From Prevotella sp. E9-3 (GTDB lineage: Bacteria; Bacteroidota; Bacteroidia; Bacteroidales; Bacteroidaceae): a DNA stretch of 64,000 nucleotides. The translations under genes and the position numbers were made by a program. The stretch spans positions 2,108,001 through 2,172,000 of the forward strand of contig NZ_CP091786.1 in assembly GCF_022024015.1 (NCBI RefSeq), written 5' to 3'. Shown piece by piece: positions 1-8,346 of this stretch (positions within the stretch are counted from its first letter, which is position 1; each line of letters starts with the position of its first letter). The notes under the pieces are model-generated. The model saw only the letters and a list, made by a program, of their open reading frames with translations. It made no database searches and was not told where the DNA came from.

Positions 1-1
1 C

Positions 2-274
2 GCCATGCAGGCCGTGAAAGATTATCTGCCCGAAGGATGTACCACTGTTGGCGGACATATTGAGTCATCGCATCTGAAACCTTCAAGAATTGGCGAAACC
101 ATCAAGGCCATAGCTGAAGTTAAAAAGATTGATGGAAAAAAGATTGAATTCGAAGTGGCTGCCTATTCCCAAGACACGCTCATTGGCAAAGGTACACACC
201 TTAGATTTATTGTTAACAAAGAAAGATTCCTGAATCCTGACAACTCCACACAGAACAAAACAAAGAAGGCATGA
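2..274 (+). CDS. Hotdog-fold thioesterase, FlK-like (C-terminal part)
   Basis: This is the C-terminal part of a small acyl-CoA thioesterase-like protein; the 5' end lies outside the window. The visible part has the order typical of fluoroacetyl-CoA thioesterase-like hotdog proteins: LPEGCTTVGGHIESSHL, a conserved 'IGETIKAIAEV' strand, and the final 'IGKGTHLRFIVNKERF'. The reading frame is open to the window edge, and the first ATG (position 5) sits in what is normally the middle of the central helix, so it is probably not the true start. The substrate is unknown. It ends 39 bp before umuD and may be cotranscribed with it. Confidence 0.75.
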   Translation, partial: AMQAVKDYLPEGCTTVGGHIESSHLKPSRIGETIKAIAEVKKIDGKKIEFEVAAYSQDTLIGKGTHLRFIVNKERFLNPDNSTQNKTKKA

Positions 275-313
275 TTCAAACCCTTCAAACAAAAACCATT
301 TAACGAGATTATT

Positions 314-751
314 ATGGGCAACATAAAAATTCGTCAGGGCGGTTTTGCCACAAAACTCGAGCTTCAACACGCTGGTGTGAAAGCAGGCTTTCCCTCCCCT
401 GCTCAAGACTATATCCACGACACGCTGGACTTCAACCGCGATTATATCCGCCATCCAGAGGCTTCATTCTATGGTGATGTAGAGGGCGATTCGATGAAAG
501 ATGCCGGTATTTTCGATGGTGACCGTGTAATCATCGACAAATCTGTTGACCCACACAATGGTTCTATTGTTGTTGCTTATTGGAACGGCGAATTCACCAT
601 GAAGTATCTCGACCTCACCCACAAATCAGAAGGTTATATCGAGCTACGCCCTGCCAATCCTAATTACCCCGTGTTCAAGGTAGAAGCAGGTGACAACTTC
701 GAGGTATGGGGGGTCGTCATCCATCTGATAAGGACTTTTGAAAAACTATAA
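314..751 (+). CDS. umuD: UmuD-like S24 peptidase, DNA polymerase V accessory subunit
   Basis: A LexA/UmuD-type self-cleaving serine peptidase of 145 residues. The catalytic serine lies in EGDSM (Ser60) and the catalytic lysine in FTMKYL (Lys97). An Ala-Gly pair at residues 24-25 (KAGFP) fits the autocleavage site. In the known family, RecA-stimulated cleavage turns UmuD into the active partner of UmuC for error-prone translesion synthesis. The umuC gene follows after 56 bp, which supports the call. I see no LexA box upstream, so how damage induction works here is not visible. Confidence 0.92.
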   Translation: MGNIKIRQGGFATKLELQHAGVKAGFPSPAQDYIHDTLDFNRDYIRHPEASFYGDVEGDSMKDAGIFDGDRVIIDKSVDPHNGSIVVAYWNGEFTMKYLDLTHKSEGYIELRPANPNYPVFKVEAGDNFEVWGVVIHLIRTFEKL

Positions 752-807
752 TTGCAGTAGAAAGTTACTCACTTTTCACTCATCACTTTTCATTTTTCGC
801 TTAAAAA

Positions 808-2163
808 ATGTACGGAATAGCCGACCTTGACAACTGTTACGTTTCATGCGAACGTGTCTTCAGACCTGATTTGAAAGGGGTACCCGTTGTTGTATTATCA
901 AACAACGATGGCTGTGTTGTGGCCCGTTCAAACGAGGCCAAAGCCATAGGCGTGAAGGAAGGCACCCCCTATTATCAATTGGCTGAGCTATTTCCAAACA
1001 ACAAAATTGCAGTATTTTCTTCGAATTATGAGTTATATGGTGAGTTAACAGGACGTGTAATTAGTATCATACGAAAAGAGACCCCCGCTTATTTCCGATA
1101 CTCCATTGATGAATGCTTTATGTATCTCGATGGTATAGCACTTGAACAGTTGCAGACATGGGGCGAGCGACTCCAAAAACGAGTAAAACGTGAAGTGGGC
1201 ATACCAATCAGCATCGGTTTGGCACCGAACAAGACACTGGCAAAGATAGCATCTAAATTAGCAAAGAAGTTTGAAGCTTATAACCATTGCTGCATGATCG
1301 ATACGGACTACAAACGCGAACGTGCACTTGAATGGTGCCCTATAGACGATGTTTGGGGCATCGGTCGCCGTTATGCGGCAAAGCTACAGTCGCTCGGCTG
1401 TAAGACAGCGCTCGACTTTGCCAAGCATCATAAGGACTGGGTTCGCCAAACTTTCAACGATATCAACATTGTGCGCACTTGGCAGGAACTAAACGGTGAG
1501 GATGCTGTTCCCAACGAAGAACTTGCCAAAAAGAAAAGTATCTGTACCAGTCGCTCATTCAATGGAATGATTGATGACTTTGAAACCCTGCGTACTAATG
1601 TTTCAAACTATGCCGCACGGTGTTCCGAGAAACTTCGCCTACAGAATACGGTAGCTACTACTGTGGGTGTATTTGTAAACACTAATGCATTTCGTGAAGA
1701 CCTTGCCCAATACTGGAATTTCCAAGAAACTCGACTTATCACCCCAACGAACAGTACTATCCCAATCGTCAGCGCAGCCTGTGATGTACTTCAGAAGATT
1801 TTTCGCCAAGGCTATAAATACAAAAAGGCGGGTGTCATCGTAATGGGAATAGGTCCTGAAAGCCCTATTCAGCAGGATTTATTCGATCTGAATGCTGAAC
1901 AGATTGAGAAGATGCGCCGATTGGACAAAGTGATTGATCGTATCAATAGACTTAATGGTTCTGAGACAATTGTCATCGGTGCACAGCAGTACACACTAAA
2001 AGAGACTGACGAACATGAGCAGAACCAGAATTGCATGGAAACTACTGGATGCAAACATGCTAAACCGAAAATCAAAGTTGATGTATTTGCCAATGCTATC
2101 AAACACGATTTCAAAAGTCCGAATCCTACCACACGCTGGAGCGATATCATAAAACTAAAATAG
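808..2163 (+). CDS. umuC: UmuC-like Y-family DNA polymerase (Pol V catalytic subunit)
   Basis: A full-length (451 aa) Y-family translesion polymerase. The N-terminus MYGIADLDNCYVSCERVF carries the first catalytic Asp, and YSIDECF near residue 105 carries the second acidic pair. The palm and finger signature VVVLSNNDGCVVARS and the thumb/little-finger region follow. The C-terminal tail ending TTRWSDI matches the DUF4113 extension found in UmuC proteins. It pairs with the upstream umuD. The 56-bp spacer is a T-rich degenerate tract (cacttttcactcatcac) and has no Shine-Dalgarno. A strong hairpin terminator follows the gene. Confidence 0.93.
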   Translation: MYGIADLDNCYVSCERVFRPDLKGVPVVVLSNNDGCVVARSNEAKAIGVKEGTPYYQLAELFPNNKIAVFSSNYELYGELTGRVISIIRKETPAYFRYSIDECFMYLDGIALEQLQTWGERLQKRVKREVGIPISIGLAPNKTLAKIASKLAKKFEAYNHCCMIDTDYKRERALEWCPIDDVWGIGRRYAAKLQSLGCKTALDFAKHHKDWVRQTFNDINIVRTWQELNGEDAVPNEELAKKKSICTSRSFNGMIDDFETLRTNVSNYAARCSEKLRLQNTVATTVGVFVNTNAFREDLAQYWNFQETRLITPTNSTIPIVSAACDVLQKIFRQGYKYKKAGVIVMGIGPESPIQQDLFDLNAEQIEKMRRLDKVIDRINRLNGSETIVIGAQQYTLKETDEHEQNQNCMETTGCKHAKPKIKVDVFANAIKHDFKSPNPTTRWSDIIKLK

Positions 2164-2180
2164 AGATAACAAGGTAAACA

Positions 2181-2221
2181 AAAAATCGGGACATCACTAT
2201 CACAATGATGTCCCGATTTTT
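2181..2221. terminator. Bidirectional intrinsic terminator between umuC and the SPFH gene
   Basis: A perfect 16-bp inverted repeat (2181-2196 with 2206-2221) with a 9-nt loop. The A-rich and T-rich ends make it work on either strand. It sits between two convergent genes, so it can end umuC on the plus strand and the nfeD-SPFH unit on the minus strand. Confidence 0.85.
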
Positions 2222-2254
2222 GTATAGACTTAAATGACTCAAAGTCGTTATATT

Positions 2255-3208
2255 CTATTCACTCTTGAACAAGTCCTTGATACCGCCAATAGAGCCCATA
2301 AGGTTGGTAGCTTCATAAGGCAGGTAAACTGTCTTAGTCTTATCGCCAGTAGCCAGTTCCTGTAGCATTTGGATATACTTCTGAGCCAACAGGTAATTAG
2401 CGGGATTAGTACTCTTGCCAACGGCTTCAGTAATCAGTTCAATCGCTTTAGCCTCTGCCTCTGCCTTACGGATACGTGCCTGAGCTTCACCCTCAGCAGT
2501 AAGGATAGCCTGCTGTTTAGCCGCTTCAGCACGGTTTACCATAGCAGTTTTCTCACCTTCTGACGCCAGGATCTCAGCAGCTTTCTCACCTTCAGAGGTC
2601 AGAATCTGTGCACGCTTGTTACGCTCTGCCTGCATCTGTTTCTCCATAGCATTGAGTACAGTTGCAGGAGGAGTAATATCCTGCAGTTCGACACGGTTCA
2701 CTTTCACACCCCATTTGTCGGTAGCCTCATCAAGAACCAGACGCAATTTGTTGTTGATGGTATCGCGCGAAGTAAGTGTTTCATCAAGTTCCAGTTCACC
2801 GATGATATTACGCAGGGTGGTCTGAGTCAATTTCTCAATAGCATTGGGAAGGTTGTTAATTTCGTAGGCCGCCTTGTAAGGATCAACAATCTGGAAATAA
2901 AGCAAAGCATTGATTTCCATCTGGATATTATCCTTTGTGATTACATTCTGCGAAGGGAAATCATAAACCTGTTCACGCAAATCAATGGTCGATGAATAGC
3001 TATAACGGCCGTGTGAGAGTACTACAATATTCTTAGCACTATCAATGAATGGAATAATCCAGTTCACACCAGCCTGAAGAGTTTCATTATACTTACCCAA
3101 TCGCTCAATAATCTTAGTCTCTGACTGAGGTATGATAAGTAATGATTTCTTTACAATAATGATAGCCAATACGGCTACAAAAATCAGAAAATAGAATGTA
3201 AGAGTCAT
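2255..3208 (-). CDS. SPFH/Band 7 membrane protein (paraslipin/QmcA type)
   Basis: A 317-residue stomatin/prohibitin-family protein. An N-terminal membrane helix (about residues 3-22) is followed by the SPFH domain, starting IIPQSETKIIERLGKY, and then a long Ala/Glu-rich helix (RAEAAKQQAILTAEGEAQ) typical of oligomerising flotillin-like proteins. Family members scaffold membrane microdomains and often work with NfeD proteins. An NfeD gene lies 36 bp upstream in the same operon, which fits. No catalytic activity is expected. Confidence 0.92.
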   Translation of the reverse strand: MTLTFYFLIFVAVLAIIIVKKSLLIIPQSETKIIERLGKYNETLQAGVNWIIPFIDSAKNIVVLSHGRYSYSSTIDLREQVYDFPSQNVITKDNIQMEINALLYFQIVDPYKAAYEINNLPNAIEKLTQTTLRNIIGELELDETLTSRDTINNKLRLVLDEATDKWGVKVNRVELQDITPPATVLNAMEKQMQAERNKRAQILTSEGEKAAEILASEGEKTAMVNRAEAAKQQAILTAEGEAQARIRKAEAEAKAIELITEAVGKSTNPANYLLAQKYIQMLQELATGDKTKTVYLPYEATNLMGSIGGIKDLFKSE

Positions 3209-3244
3209 AGTTTATTATTATTAAGTGAAACATTATTTATTCTT

Positions 3245-3694
3245 TTAGTTATCTAACTCTACGGTCAGAATGGTACTTTCGCGAGAAATCACCCTCACTA
3301 GAGAACCTTCAGCGATAGCAGTATCGTCGGCTGCTACAGCTTTCCAACGGTCGCCATCGAGTGCCACATACCCTGAGCCCTGAGCCTGAATGGTTTCAGT
3401 AACACGGCCTTTCCGACCAATCAGCGCATCAGCATTGCTTAAACGGTTAGGAGCTTTACCCCTAAGATAGCGCAAAGCAAAGGGACGCACCTGCCAAAGA
3501 CATAACAGCGTGACCACACTGAAAACAATCAGGTGGACATAGATACTGGTGAAAGGAGCAACAACGGCTGCACCAGCAGCACCAATGGCGATACACATTA
3601 TGAAGAAATCACCAGAGGTCAATTCGATTATCAACCCCAGAACGGCGAGTACCGCCCACAATTGCCACATATTGGCCAAAAGATATTCAATCAT
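3245..3694 (-). CDS. NfeD-family membrane protein
   Basis: 149 residues: several hydrophobic helices in the first ~75 residues, then a soluble C-terminal OB-fold-like part containing IGRKGRVTETI and GSGYVALDGDRWKAV, the hallmark of short NfeD proteins. It lacks the N-terminal ClpP-like protease domain of long NfeD. NfeD proteins partner with SPFH proteins, and the next gene (36 bp downstream) encodes one. It lies 30 bp downstream of the HTH membrane protein gene, so the three genes probably share a transcript. Confidence 0.88.
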   Translation of the reverse strand: MIEYLLANMWQLWAVLAVLGLIIELTSGDFFIMCIAIGAAGAAVVAPFTSIYVHLIVFSVVTLLCLWQVRPFALRYLRGKAPNRLSNADALIGRKGRVTETIQAQGSGYVALDGDRWKAVAADDTAIAEGSLVRVISRESTILTVELDN

Positions 3695-3724
3695 ATGCTT
3701 AATATTTTAAACAGGTTATTATTA

Positions 3725-4387
3725 TCATATTGAATAAATAAAATCGTCCCAATCTTTTGTAGAGCCTTTCTTTCCAAATATCTTCTGGTAAAGGCGGCTG
3801 CGCGTAGTAGCCACACTTTCTTTAGAATGAGCCGTCAGCAAGGCTATATCCTTCGGTTGGAAACGAATCTTGATAAGCAGACAAACGTGATAGTCGTTGA
3901 CCGAAAGATTGTAAAGGCTATACAATTTGTCGGTAAAACCAGTATAAATGCCATCAACTAACGCTGCCAACTGTTTCCATTGTTCATCATTCAGACTTTT
4001 TCCTTCATTTAGATATTTCTGGATATTCAGATATACATCTGAAGTAAATATATCGACTTCAGCACGCTCGCGCTTTTCGCTTTCTATTCGCGCCATTGTA
4101 TTCGCATAGTCCAGGCGAGCTTTCTTCTCTTCCAATTCCAGTCTCAGCATCGAGTTTTCTGATCCCAGCTTGGCAATTAGTCGTTTCAGTTCTTCAATTT
4201 TCTGCTTGTTCGCTTCCACGTCTTGAGTCTGCAGCATCTCATGAACTTTGTCTAATCGCTGCTGCAAAAGCAGAACCTTGCGTCTGCTATTCTGCCAAGT
4301 CACAACAAACAAGGTTATATAAGTAACTGTTCCTATTATTAATAGAAAGAGTTCACGATTGGTAAGTATGGTCAATGTTTCGTTCAT
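3725..4387 (-). CDS. Membrane-anchored coiled-coil protein with C-terminal HTH
   Basis: About 220 residues starting MNETLTILTNRELF. There is one transmembrane helix (about residues 12-32), a long coiled coil (LLLQQRLDKVHEMLQTQ onward, to about residue 110), and a C-terminal part resembling the winged or LuxR-like helix-turn-helix found at the end of Bacteroidetes TPR regulators (DIALLTAHSKESVATTRSRL). The frame stays open upstream to 4468, but a promoter ends 3 nt before the ATG at 4387, so that ATG is the start. It could be a one-component membrane regulator of the following nfeD-SPFH genes. This is inference. Confidence 0.7.
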   Translation of the reverse strand: MNETLTILTNRELFLLIIGTVTYITLFVVTWQNSRRKVLLLQQRLDKVHEMLQTQDVEANKQKIEELKRLIAKLGSENSMLRLELEEKKARLDYANTMARIESEKRERAEVDIFTSDVYLNIQKYLNEGKSLNDEQWKQLAALVDGIYTGFTDKLYSLYNLSVNDYHVCLLIKIRFQPKDIALLTAHSKESVATTRSRLYQKIFGKKGSTKDWDDFIYSI

Positions 4388-4390
4388 GGT

Positions 4391-4423
4391 GCAAAGATAA
4401 ATCAAAAATAGAGATGCACCAAA
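4391..4423 (-). promoter_or_regulatory. Bacteroidetes promoter of the membrane HTH gene (leaderless)
   Basis: On the minus strand a -33 TTTG (4420-4423) and a -7 TATCTTTGC (4391-4399) are separated by 20 bp. The ATG follows the box after only ACC, so the transcript should start at or next to the start codon. Confidence 0.6.
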
Positions 4424-4494
4424 CAATTGACTTTGCAATAGTTCGCAATTCAACAAATAAGTTCGCAAAAGTTTGCAAACTGACTTAAAAAAGG

Positions 4495-4532
4495 AAAGAG
4501 CGGAAATTCACACTCGGGAATTACCGCTCTTT
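4495..4532 (-). terminator. Intrinsic terminator of pyk
   Basis: Stem AAAGAGCGG (4495-4503) pairs with CCGCTCTTT (4524-4532), with four further inner pairs. Read on the minus strand it is followed by a run of pyrimidines rich in T. It lies just past the pyk stop codon. Confidence 0.75.
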
Positions 4533-4549
4533 TATTGAATAAAGGTTAT

Positions 4550-5950
4550 CTATCGCAACACTTCGTTTACTATATCTATTTCAAGACGCTTAGGTTCGCC
4601 TTCACGCCCACTAAGACAAGCAATTTTATCGTCATGGGTCAAATAGCCTTTCTGACGCAGCATGCGCACTGCGGCACGAAACAAAGTATTGGGAGATATC
4701 TGATCTTTCTGATAAACAGGTATCACACCATAGGACAAGGCCAACTCGCGTTGTAAACGGTCTGTATAACATATAGCCAGCACTGGGTGAGGGCCACGGA
4801 ATGAGGCTAAATGGCGAACAGTTAAGCCTGTTCCCGAACTACAGATGATGCCTTTCACCCCCAATTTTTCAGTAGATTCAATGGCACTATGAGCCAAGAA
4901 TTCACGAACGTCACTCTTTCCACTCCTTTGAACAGCATAATCATGACCATGAATTTTCTCCTGCTCGGCCTGTTCGGCAATAGAAGCCATCGTTTCAACA
5001 GCCTCAACAGGATACTTACCACTTGCTGTTTCTCCTGAAAGCATTAGCGCATCTGTGCGAGAGTAGATAGCATTGGCAATATCAGTCACCTCAGCACGTG
5101 TAGGGCGAGGGTTCTGAATCATCGAATGCAACATCTGGGTAGCTACAATAACAGGACGCTTCGCCTGTACGCACTTATGAATAATTTTTCGCTGAATACC
5201 TGGAATACGCTCTATGGGAACCTCAATACCAAGGTCGCCACGAGCCACCATTATACCATATGAGGCTTCGATAATCTCGTCAATATTATCAACACCCTCC
5301 TGATTCTCAATTTTTGAGATAATCTTGATGTCAGAATTATATGCGTCGAGCAGAGCCTGTACAGCACGTACATCAGCAGCCGAACGAACAAATGAATGGG
5401 CAATGAAGTCGATATCGAGTTCAATGGCTAGCATTATCATACGGCGATCACGATCGGTAAGAGCAGGAAGATCAACATGAACACCAGGCACATTGACACT
5501 CTTGTGAGCGCCTAAAATTCCATCGTTCTCAACACGAGCCACAACCTGCGGGCCATTGATTCCCATAATCTCCATAGACAGTGTTCCGTCATCAAAGAGA
5601 ACATGATCACCTTCACGAACATCGGCTGAAAAATCTGAATAGGTAAGATTTATAATATCATGAGTGCAATCAACCTCTGGGCGACCGAAAATCTTTACCA
5701 CATCACCTGCCTTATACTCAATCGGAGCGGCACATCCTGTGGTACGAATTTCTGGTCCTTTAGTATCTATCAGCAGAGCGATATGTGGACTAACTTCACG
5801 AACATTTTTTACAATTTTGCGAATACCTTCTTCTGAGGCATGCGCAGTGTTCATCCTGACTACATTCATGCCGGCGTCAAACAGTTTTCTGATAAAATCG
5901 GTATCGCACCGACGGTCACTGACGCTGGCAACAATCTTTGTTTGCTTCAT
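4550..5950 (-). CDS. pyk: Pyruvate kinase
   Basis: A 466-residue pyruvate kinase, which converts phosphoenolpyruvate and ADP to pyruvate and ATP at the end of glycolysis. Visible motifs are LLIDTKGPEIRTTG (PEP/ADP site), the metal and substrate loop around ISKIENQEG, MVARGDLGIEVP, IVATQML and MLSGETASGKYPVE. The C-terminal domain is complete, and the length is usual for bacterial enzymes. It is a single gene between its own terminator and dapA, whose stop is 34 bp upstream; the two could be cotranscribed. Confidence 0.96.
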   Translation of the reverse strand: MKQTKIVASVSDRRCDTDFIRKLFDAGMNVVRMNTAHASEEGIRKIVKNVREVSPHIALLIDTKGPEIRTTGCAAPIEYKAGDVVKIFGRPEVDCTHDIINLTYSDFSADVREGDHVLFDDGTLSMEIMGINGPQVVARVENDGILGAHKSVNVPGVHVDLPALTDRDRRMIMLAIELDIDFIAHSFVRSAADVRAVQALLDAYNSDIKIISKIENQEGVDNIDEIIEASYGIMVARGDLGIEVPIERIPGIQRKIIHKCVQAKRPVIVATQMLHSMIQNPRPTRAEVTDIANAIYSRTDALMLSGETASGKYPVEAVETMASIAEQAEQEKIHGHDYAVQRSGKSDVREFLAHSAIESTEKLGVKGIICSSGTGLTVRHLASFRGPHPVLAICYTDRLQRELALSYGVIPVYQKDQISPNTLFRAAVRMLRQKGYLTHDDKIACLSGREGEPKRLEIDIVNEVLR

Positions 5951-5984
5951 AAAAAATTTAGTTATCTAGTAGAAGAAAATGACA

Positions 5985-6872
5985 TTAAATTTTCAATTCC
6001 TTCATAATCTCTGACATACGTTGGAGTGTTGAAATACGTGTAGGCACAAGAGGCAGACGAAGCACATTTTCAATAAATCCCATTTCATGCAACATTGCCT
6101 TTACACCTGCAGGGTTACCATCAACAAAAAGCAATGAGAAAAGATCTGTAAAACGGTGGTGAATTTTACGGGCTGGATCATACTCGCCTTTCATCTGCAA
6201 ACGAATCATTTTCGAGAACTCCTTAGGCAAAGCATTTCCAATAACAGAAATAACACCTACAGCACCACAACTTATCATTGGGAATGTCAGCGAATCATCG
6301 CCCGAAATCACATCAAAATCCTTTGGCTTGTTCTTTATGATCTCATCTACCTGTTCCAGATTGCCAGAAGCCTCCTTGATGGCTACGATATTTTTGCAAT
6401 CGCGAGCTAGTCTAACGGTTGTAGCAGCCTGAAGATTCACGCCAGTTCTGCCTGGAACATTATATAGAACAACGGGAAGTGAAGTGGCAGCAGAGATGGC
6501 TTTGAAATGCTGATAAAGGCCTTCCTGCGAAGGTTTATTATAATAAGGGCACACGCTTAAAACGCCATCAATTCCATGGAAATCTCCTTCCTGCAACTCG
6601 CGTACAACAGCTGCGGTGTTGTTTCCGCCACATCCCATAAGGATAGGAACCCGTCCACGCACACGTTCTACAATCATATTCTTGATTGTTGACTTTTCGT
6701 CAGGCGACAATGTTGGGGTTTCACCTGTAGTAGCAAGGATGCAAAAGAAGTCAGCTCCGTTATCCAATTGATAATCAACCAAGCGCATCAACGCATCATA
6801 ATCAACCTCTCCATTTTGCTGAAAAGGGGTAATCAAGGCGATGCCCAGCCCCTTAAAAATATTACGTACCAT
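5985..6872 (-). CDS. dapA: 4-hydroxy-tetrahydrodipicolinate synthase
   Basis: Condenses pyruvate with aspartate semialdehyde, the first committed step toward diaminopimelate and lysine. The start is MVRNIFKGLGIALITPF at 6872, giving 295 residues as usual for DapA; the longer open frame upstream adds 48 residues unlike the family and is rejected. The Schiff-base lysine lies in IVAIKEASG, the catalytic tyrosine in VVLYNVPGRTG, and the pyruvate-binding loop in ATTGETPTL. It is transcribed divergently from uxuA across a 169-bp region. Confidence 0.95.
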   Translation of the reverse strand: MVRNIFKGLGIALITPFQQNGEVDYDALMRLVDYQLDNGADFFCILATTGETPTLSPDEKSTIKNMIVERVRGRVPILMGCGGNNTAAVVRELQEGDFHGIDGVLSVCPYYNKPSQEGLYQHFKAISAATSLPVVLYNVPGRTGVNLQAATTVRLARDCKNIVAIKEASGNLEQVDEIIKNKPKDFDVISGDDSLTFPMISCGAVGVISVIGNALPKEFSKMIRLQMKGEYDPARKIHHRFTDLFSLLFVDGNPAGVKAMLHEMGFIENVLRLPLVPTRISTLQRMSEIMKELKI

Positions 6873-6920
6873 AAAGTCGCTGTCTAATTCCGCATGCAAA
6901 GGTACAAAAAAAATGAGAAA

Positions 6921-6948
6921 TCGCAAACGTTTACATGTGTTTTTGCGA
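6921..6948. promoter_or_regulatory. Candidate operator between dapA and uxuA
   Basis: TCGCAAA (6921-6927) and TTTGCGA (6942-6948) form a 7-bp inverted repeat, and the left half also contains an 8-bp palindrome AAACGTTT (6925-6932). CG-centred palindromes of this kind are typical of LacI-family operators. It lies upstream of the uxuA -7 box. The regulator is unknown and the call is tentative. Confidence 0.3.
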
Positions 6949-6979
6949 CAGAAAATAACGTGCAATAACAAATAAGTTG

Positions 6980-6988
6980 TACTTTTGC
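6980..6988 (+). promoter_or_regulatory. -7 box upstream of uxuA
   Basis: TACTTTTGC matches the Bacteroidetes -7 consensus TAnnTTTG and lies 53 bp before the uxuA ATG. No clear -33 element at the usual spacing was seen. Confidence 0.45.
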
Positions 6989-7041
6989 AAACTGAAGGAA
7001 TAATTATAAAAAACAATATAAATCCACATTATTATAATTAT

Positions 7042-8334
7042 ATGGAAAGAACCTGGAGATGGTTTGGCAAGAAAGACAAGATAACTCTGGCCATGCTGAA
7101 ACAGATTGGCGTAGAAGGAATTGTAACCGCATTGCACGATGTGCCACTAGGTGAAGTATGGACTCGTGAGAAAATTCGTGAACTTCGTCAATACATTGAA
7201 AGTTACGGTATGCGCTGGAGCGTTGTTGAGAGTCTGCCAGTAGTAGAAACTATAAAGTATGGTGGTCCAGACCGCGATCATCAAATTGAGGTTTACAAAG
7301 AGTCATTGAGAAATCTCTCGGCAGAAGGTATTCACACCATTTGCTACAACTTTATGCCTGTGCTCGACTGGGCACGTACAGATTTACTTCATGCCAACCC
7401 CAACGGTGCTTCAAATCTTTTCTTCAGCTACGCCGAGTTTGCTTATTTCGATATCTATATACTAAAACGTGAGGGAGCACGTGAAGAGTGGAGTAAAGCC
7501 ACAAGTCCGTCTCCAACAGGTGAGCCCAGAAATATACTTGAAGAGGCCGACGAACTAGCCAAGACAATGACGCCTGAAAAGGATCACAAACTGGTTGAAA
7601 ACATCATTATCAAAACCCAAGGCTTTGTATCGGGTAATTTCAACGAAAATGACGAGACTCCCGTTGAAAAATTCCGTGAATTCTTAAACCTTTATAAAGG
7701 GGTCGACAAAAAGCAGTTGCGTCAGAACATGAAGTATTTTTTGGAAGCTATCATGCCTGTCTGCGACGAGTGCAACATGAATATGTGTGTGCACCCTGAC
7801 GATCCTCCAATTGAAGTTCTTGGCTTGCCCAGAATTGTCCGTACAGAAGAGGATATTCAATGGATGCTCGATGCCGTGCCCAACAAACATAATGGCCTAA
7901 CTTTCTGCGCCGGCTCATTGTCGGCAGGTGCCTACAATAATGTAGTTGATATGGCTGAAAAATTTGCATCGCGTACACATTTCGTACATCTACGCTCATG
8001 TCATATCTTCTCCAATGGCGACTTTACCGAAGCCAGCCATTTAGGTGGAAGGGCTGATATTATTGAATTGGCGCGCATCTTTGAAAAAGAGGGCCAACGC
8101 CGAGCAGCCGATTCCCAGTCCTCAATTCTCGATACTCAATTACCCATGCGTGTTGACCACGGCATGACTTTTACTGATGCCCCAGGAGGTATTATGGACG
8201 AAAGTAGTCATGGCCACAATGCCGGTTATACACTTTTAGGACGCATGTTTGCTCTCGGACAGGTACAGGGAATATTAGCTACCGTTGACCGGGAACTGGG
8301 TATCGAGTACAAGCAACCAGGTTTCTACGACTAA
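7042..8334 (+). CDS. uxuA: Mannonate dehydratase
   Basis: Converts D-mannonate to 2-keto-3-deoxygluconate in hexuronate (glucuronate) catabolism. The start MERTWRWFGKKDKITL matches UxuA proteins and gives about 430 residues; the frame is open further upstream, but that stretch overlaps the promoter. Family motifs include VTALHDVPLGEVW, YNFMPVLDWARTDL, CVHPDDPP, FCAGSLSAG, the metal-site region RSCHIFSNGDFTEASHLGG and MRVDHG. A short low-complexity insert (about ADSQSSILDTQL) just before MRVDHG is unusual; see the repeat at 8111-8143. The following SDR gene (12 bp away) supplies the preceding step. Confidence 0.93.
   Translation: MERTWRWFGKKDKITLAMLKQIGVEGIVTALHDVPLGEVWTREKIRELRQYIESYGMRWSVVESLPVVETIKYGGPDRDHQIEVYKESLRNLSAEGIHTICYNFMPVLDWARTDLLHANPNGASNLFFSYAEFAYFDIYILKREGAREEWSKATSPSPTGEPRNILEEADELAKTMTPEKDHKLVENIIIKTQGFVSGNFNENDETPVEKFREFLNLYKGVDKKQLRQNMKYFLEAIMPVCDECNMNMCVHPDDPPIEVLGLPRIVRTEEDIQWMLDAVPNKHNGLTFCAGSLSAGAYNNVVDMAEKFASRTHFVHLRSCHIFSNGDFTEASHLGGRADIIELARIFEKEGQRRAADSQSSILDTQLPMRVDHGMTFTDAPGGIMDESSHGHNAGYTLLGRMFALGQVQGILATVDRELGIEYKQPGFYD
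8111..8143 (+). repeat. Degenerate CTCAATTC-type tract inside uxuA
   Basis: A stretch starting ATTCCCAGTCCTCAATTCT and running on through GATACTCAATTAC encodes a low-complexity peptide near the UxuA active-site region. It closely resembles a tract inside aguA (24505-24532) and the T-rich spacers between genes in this window. Confidence 0.5.
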
Positions 8335-8346
8335 TATTATTTTAAT

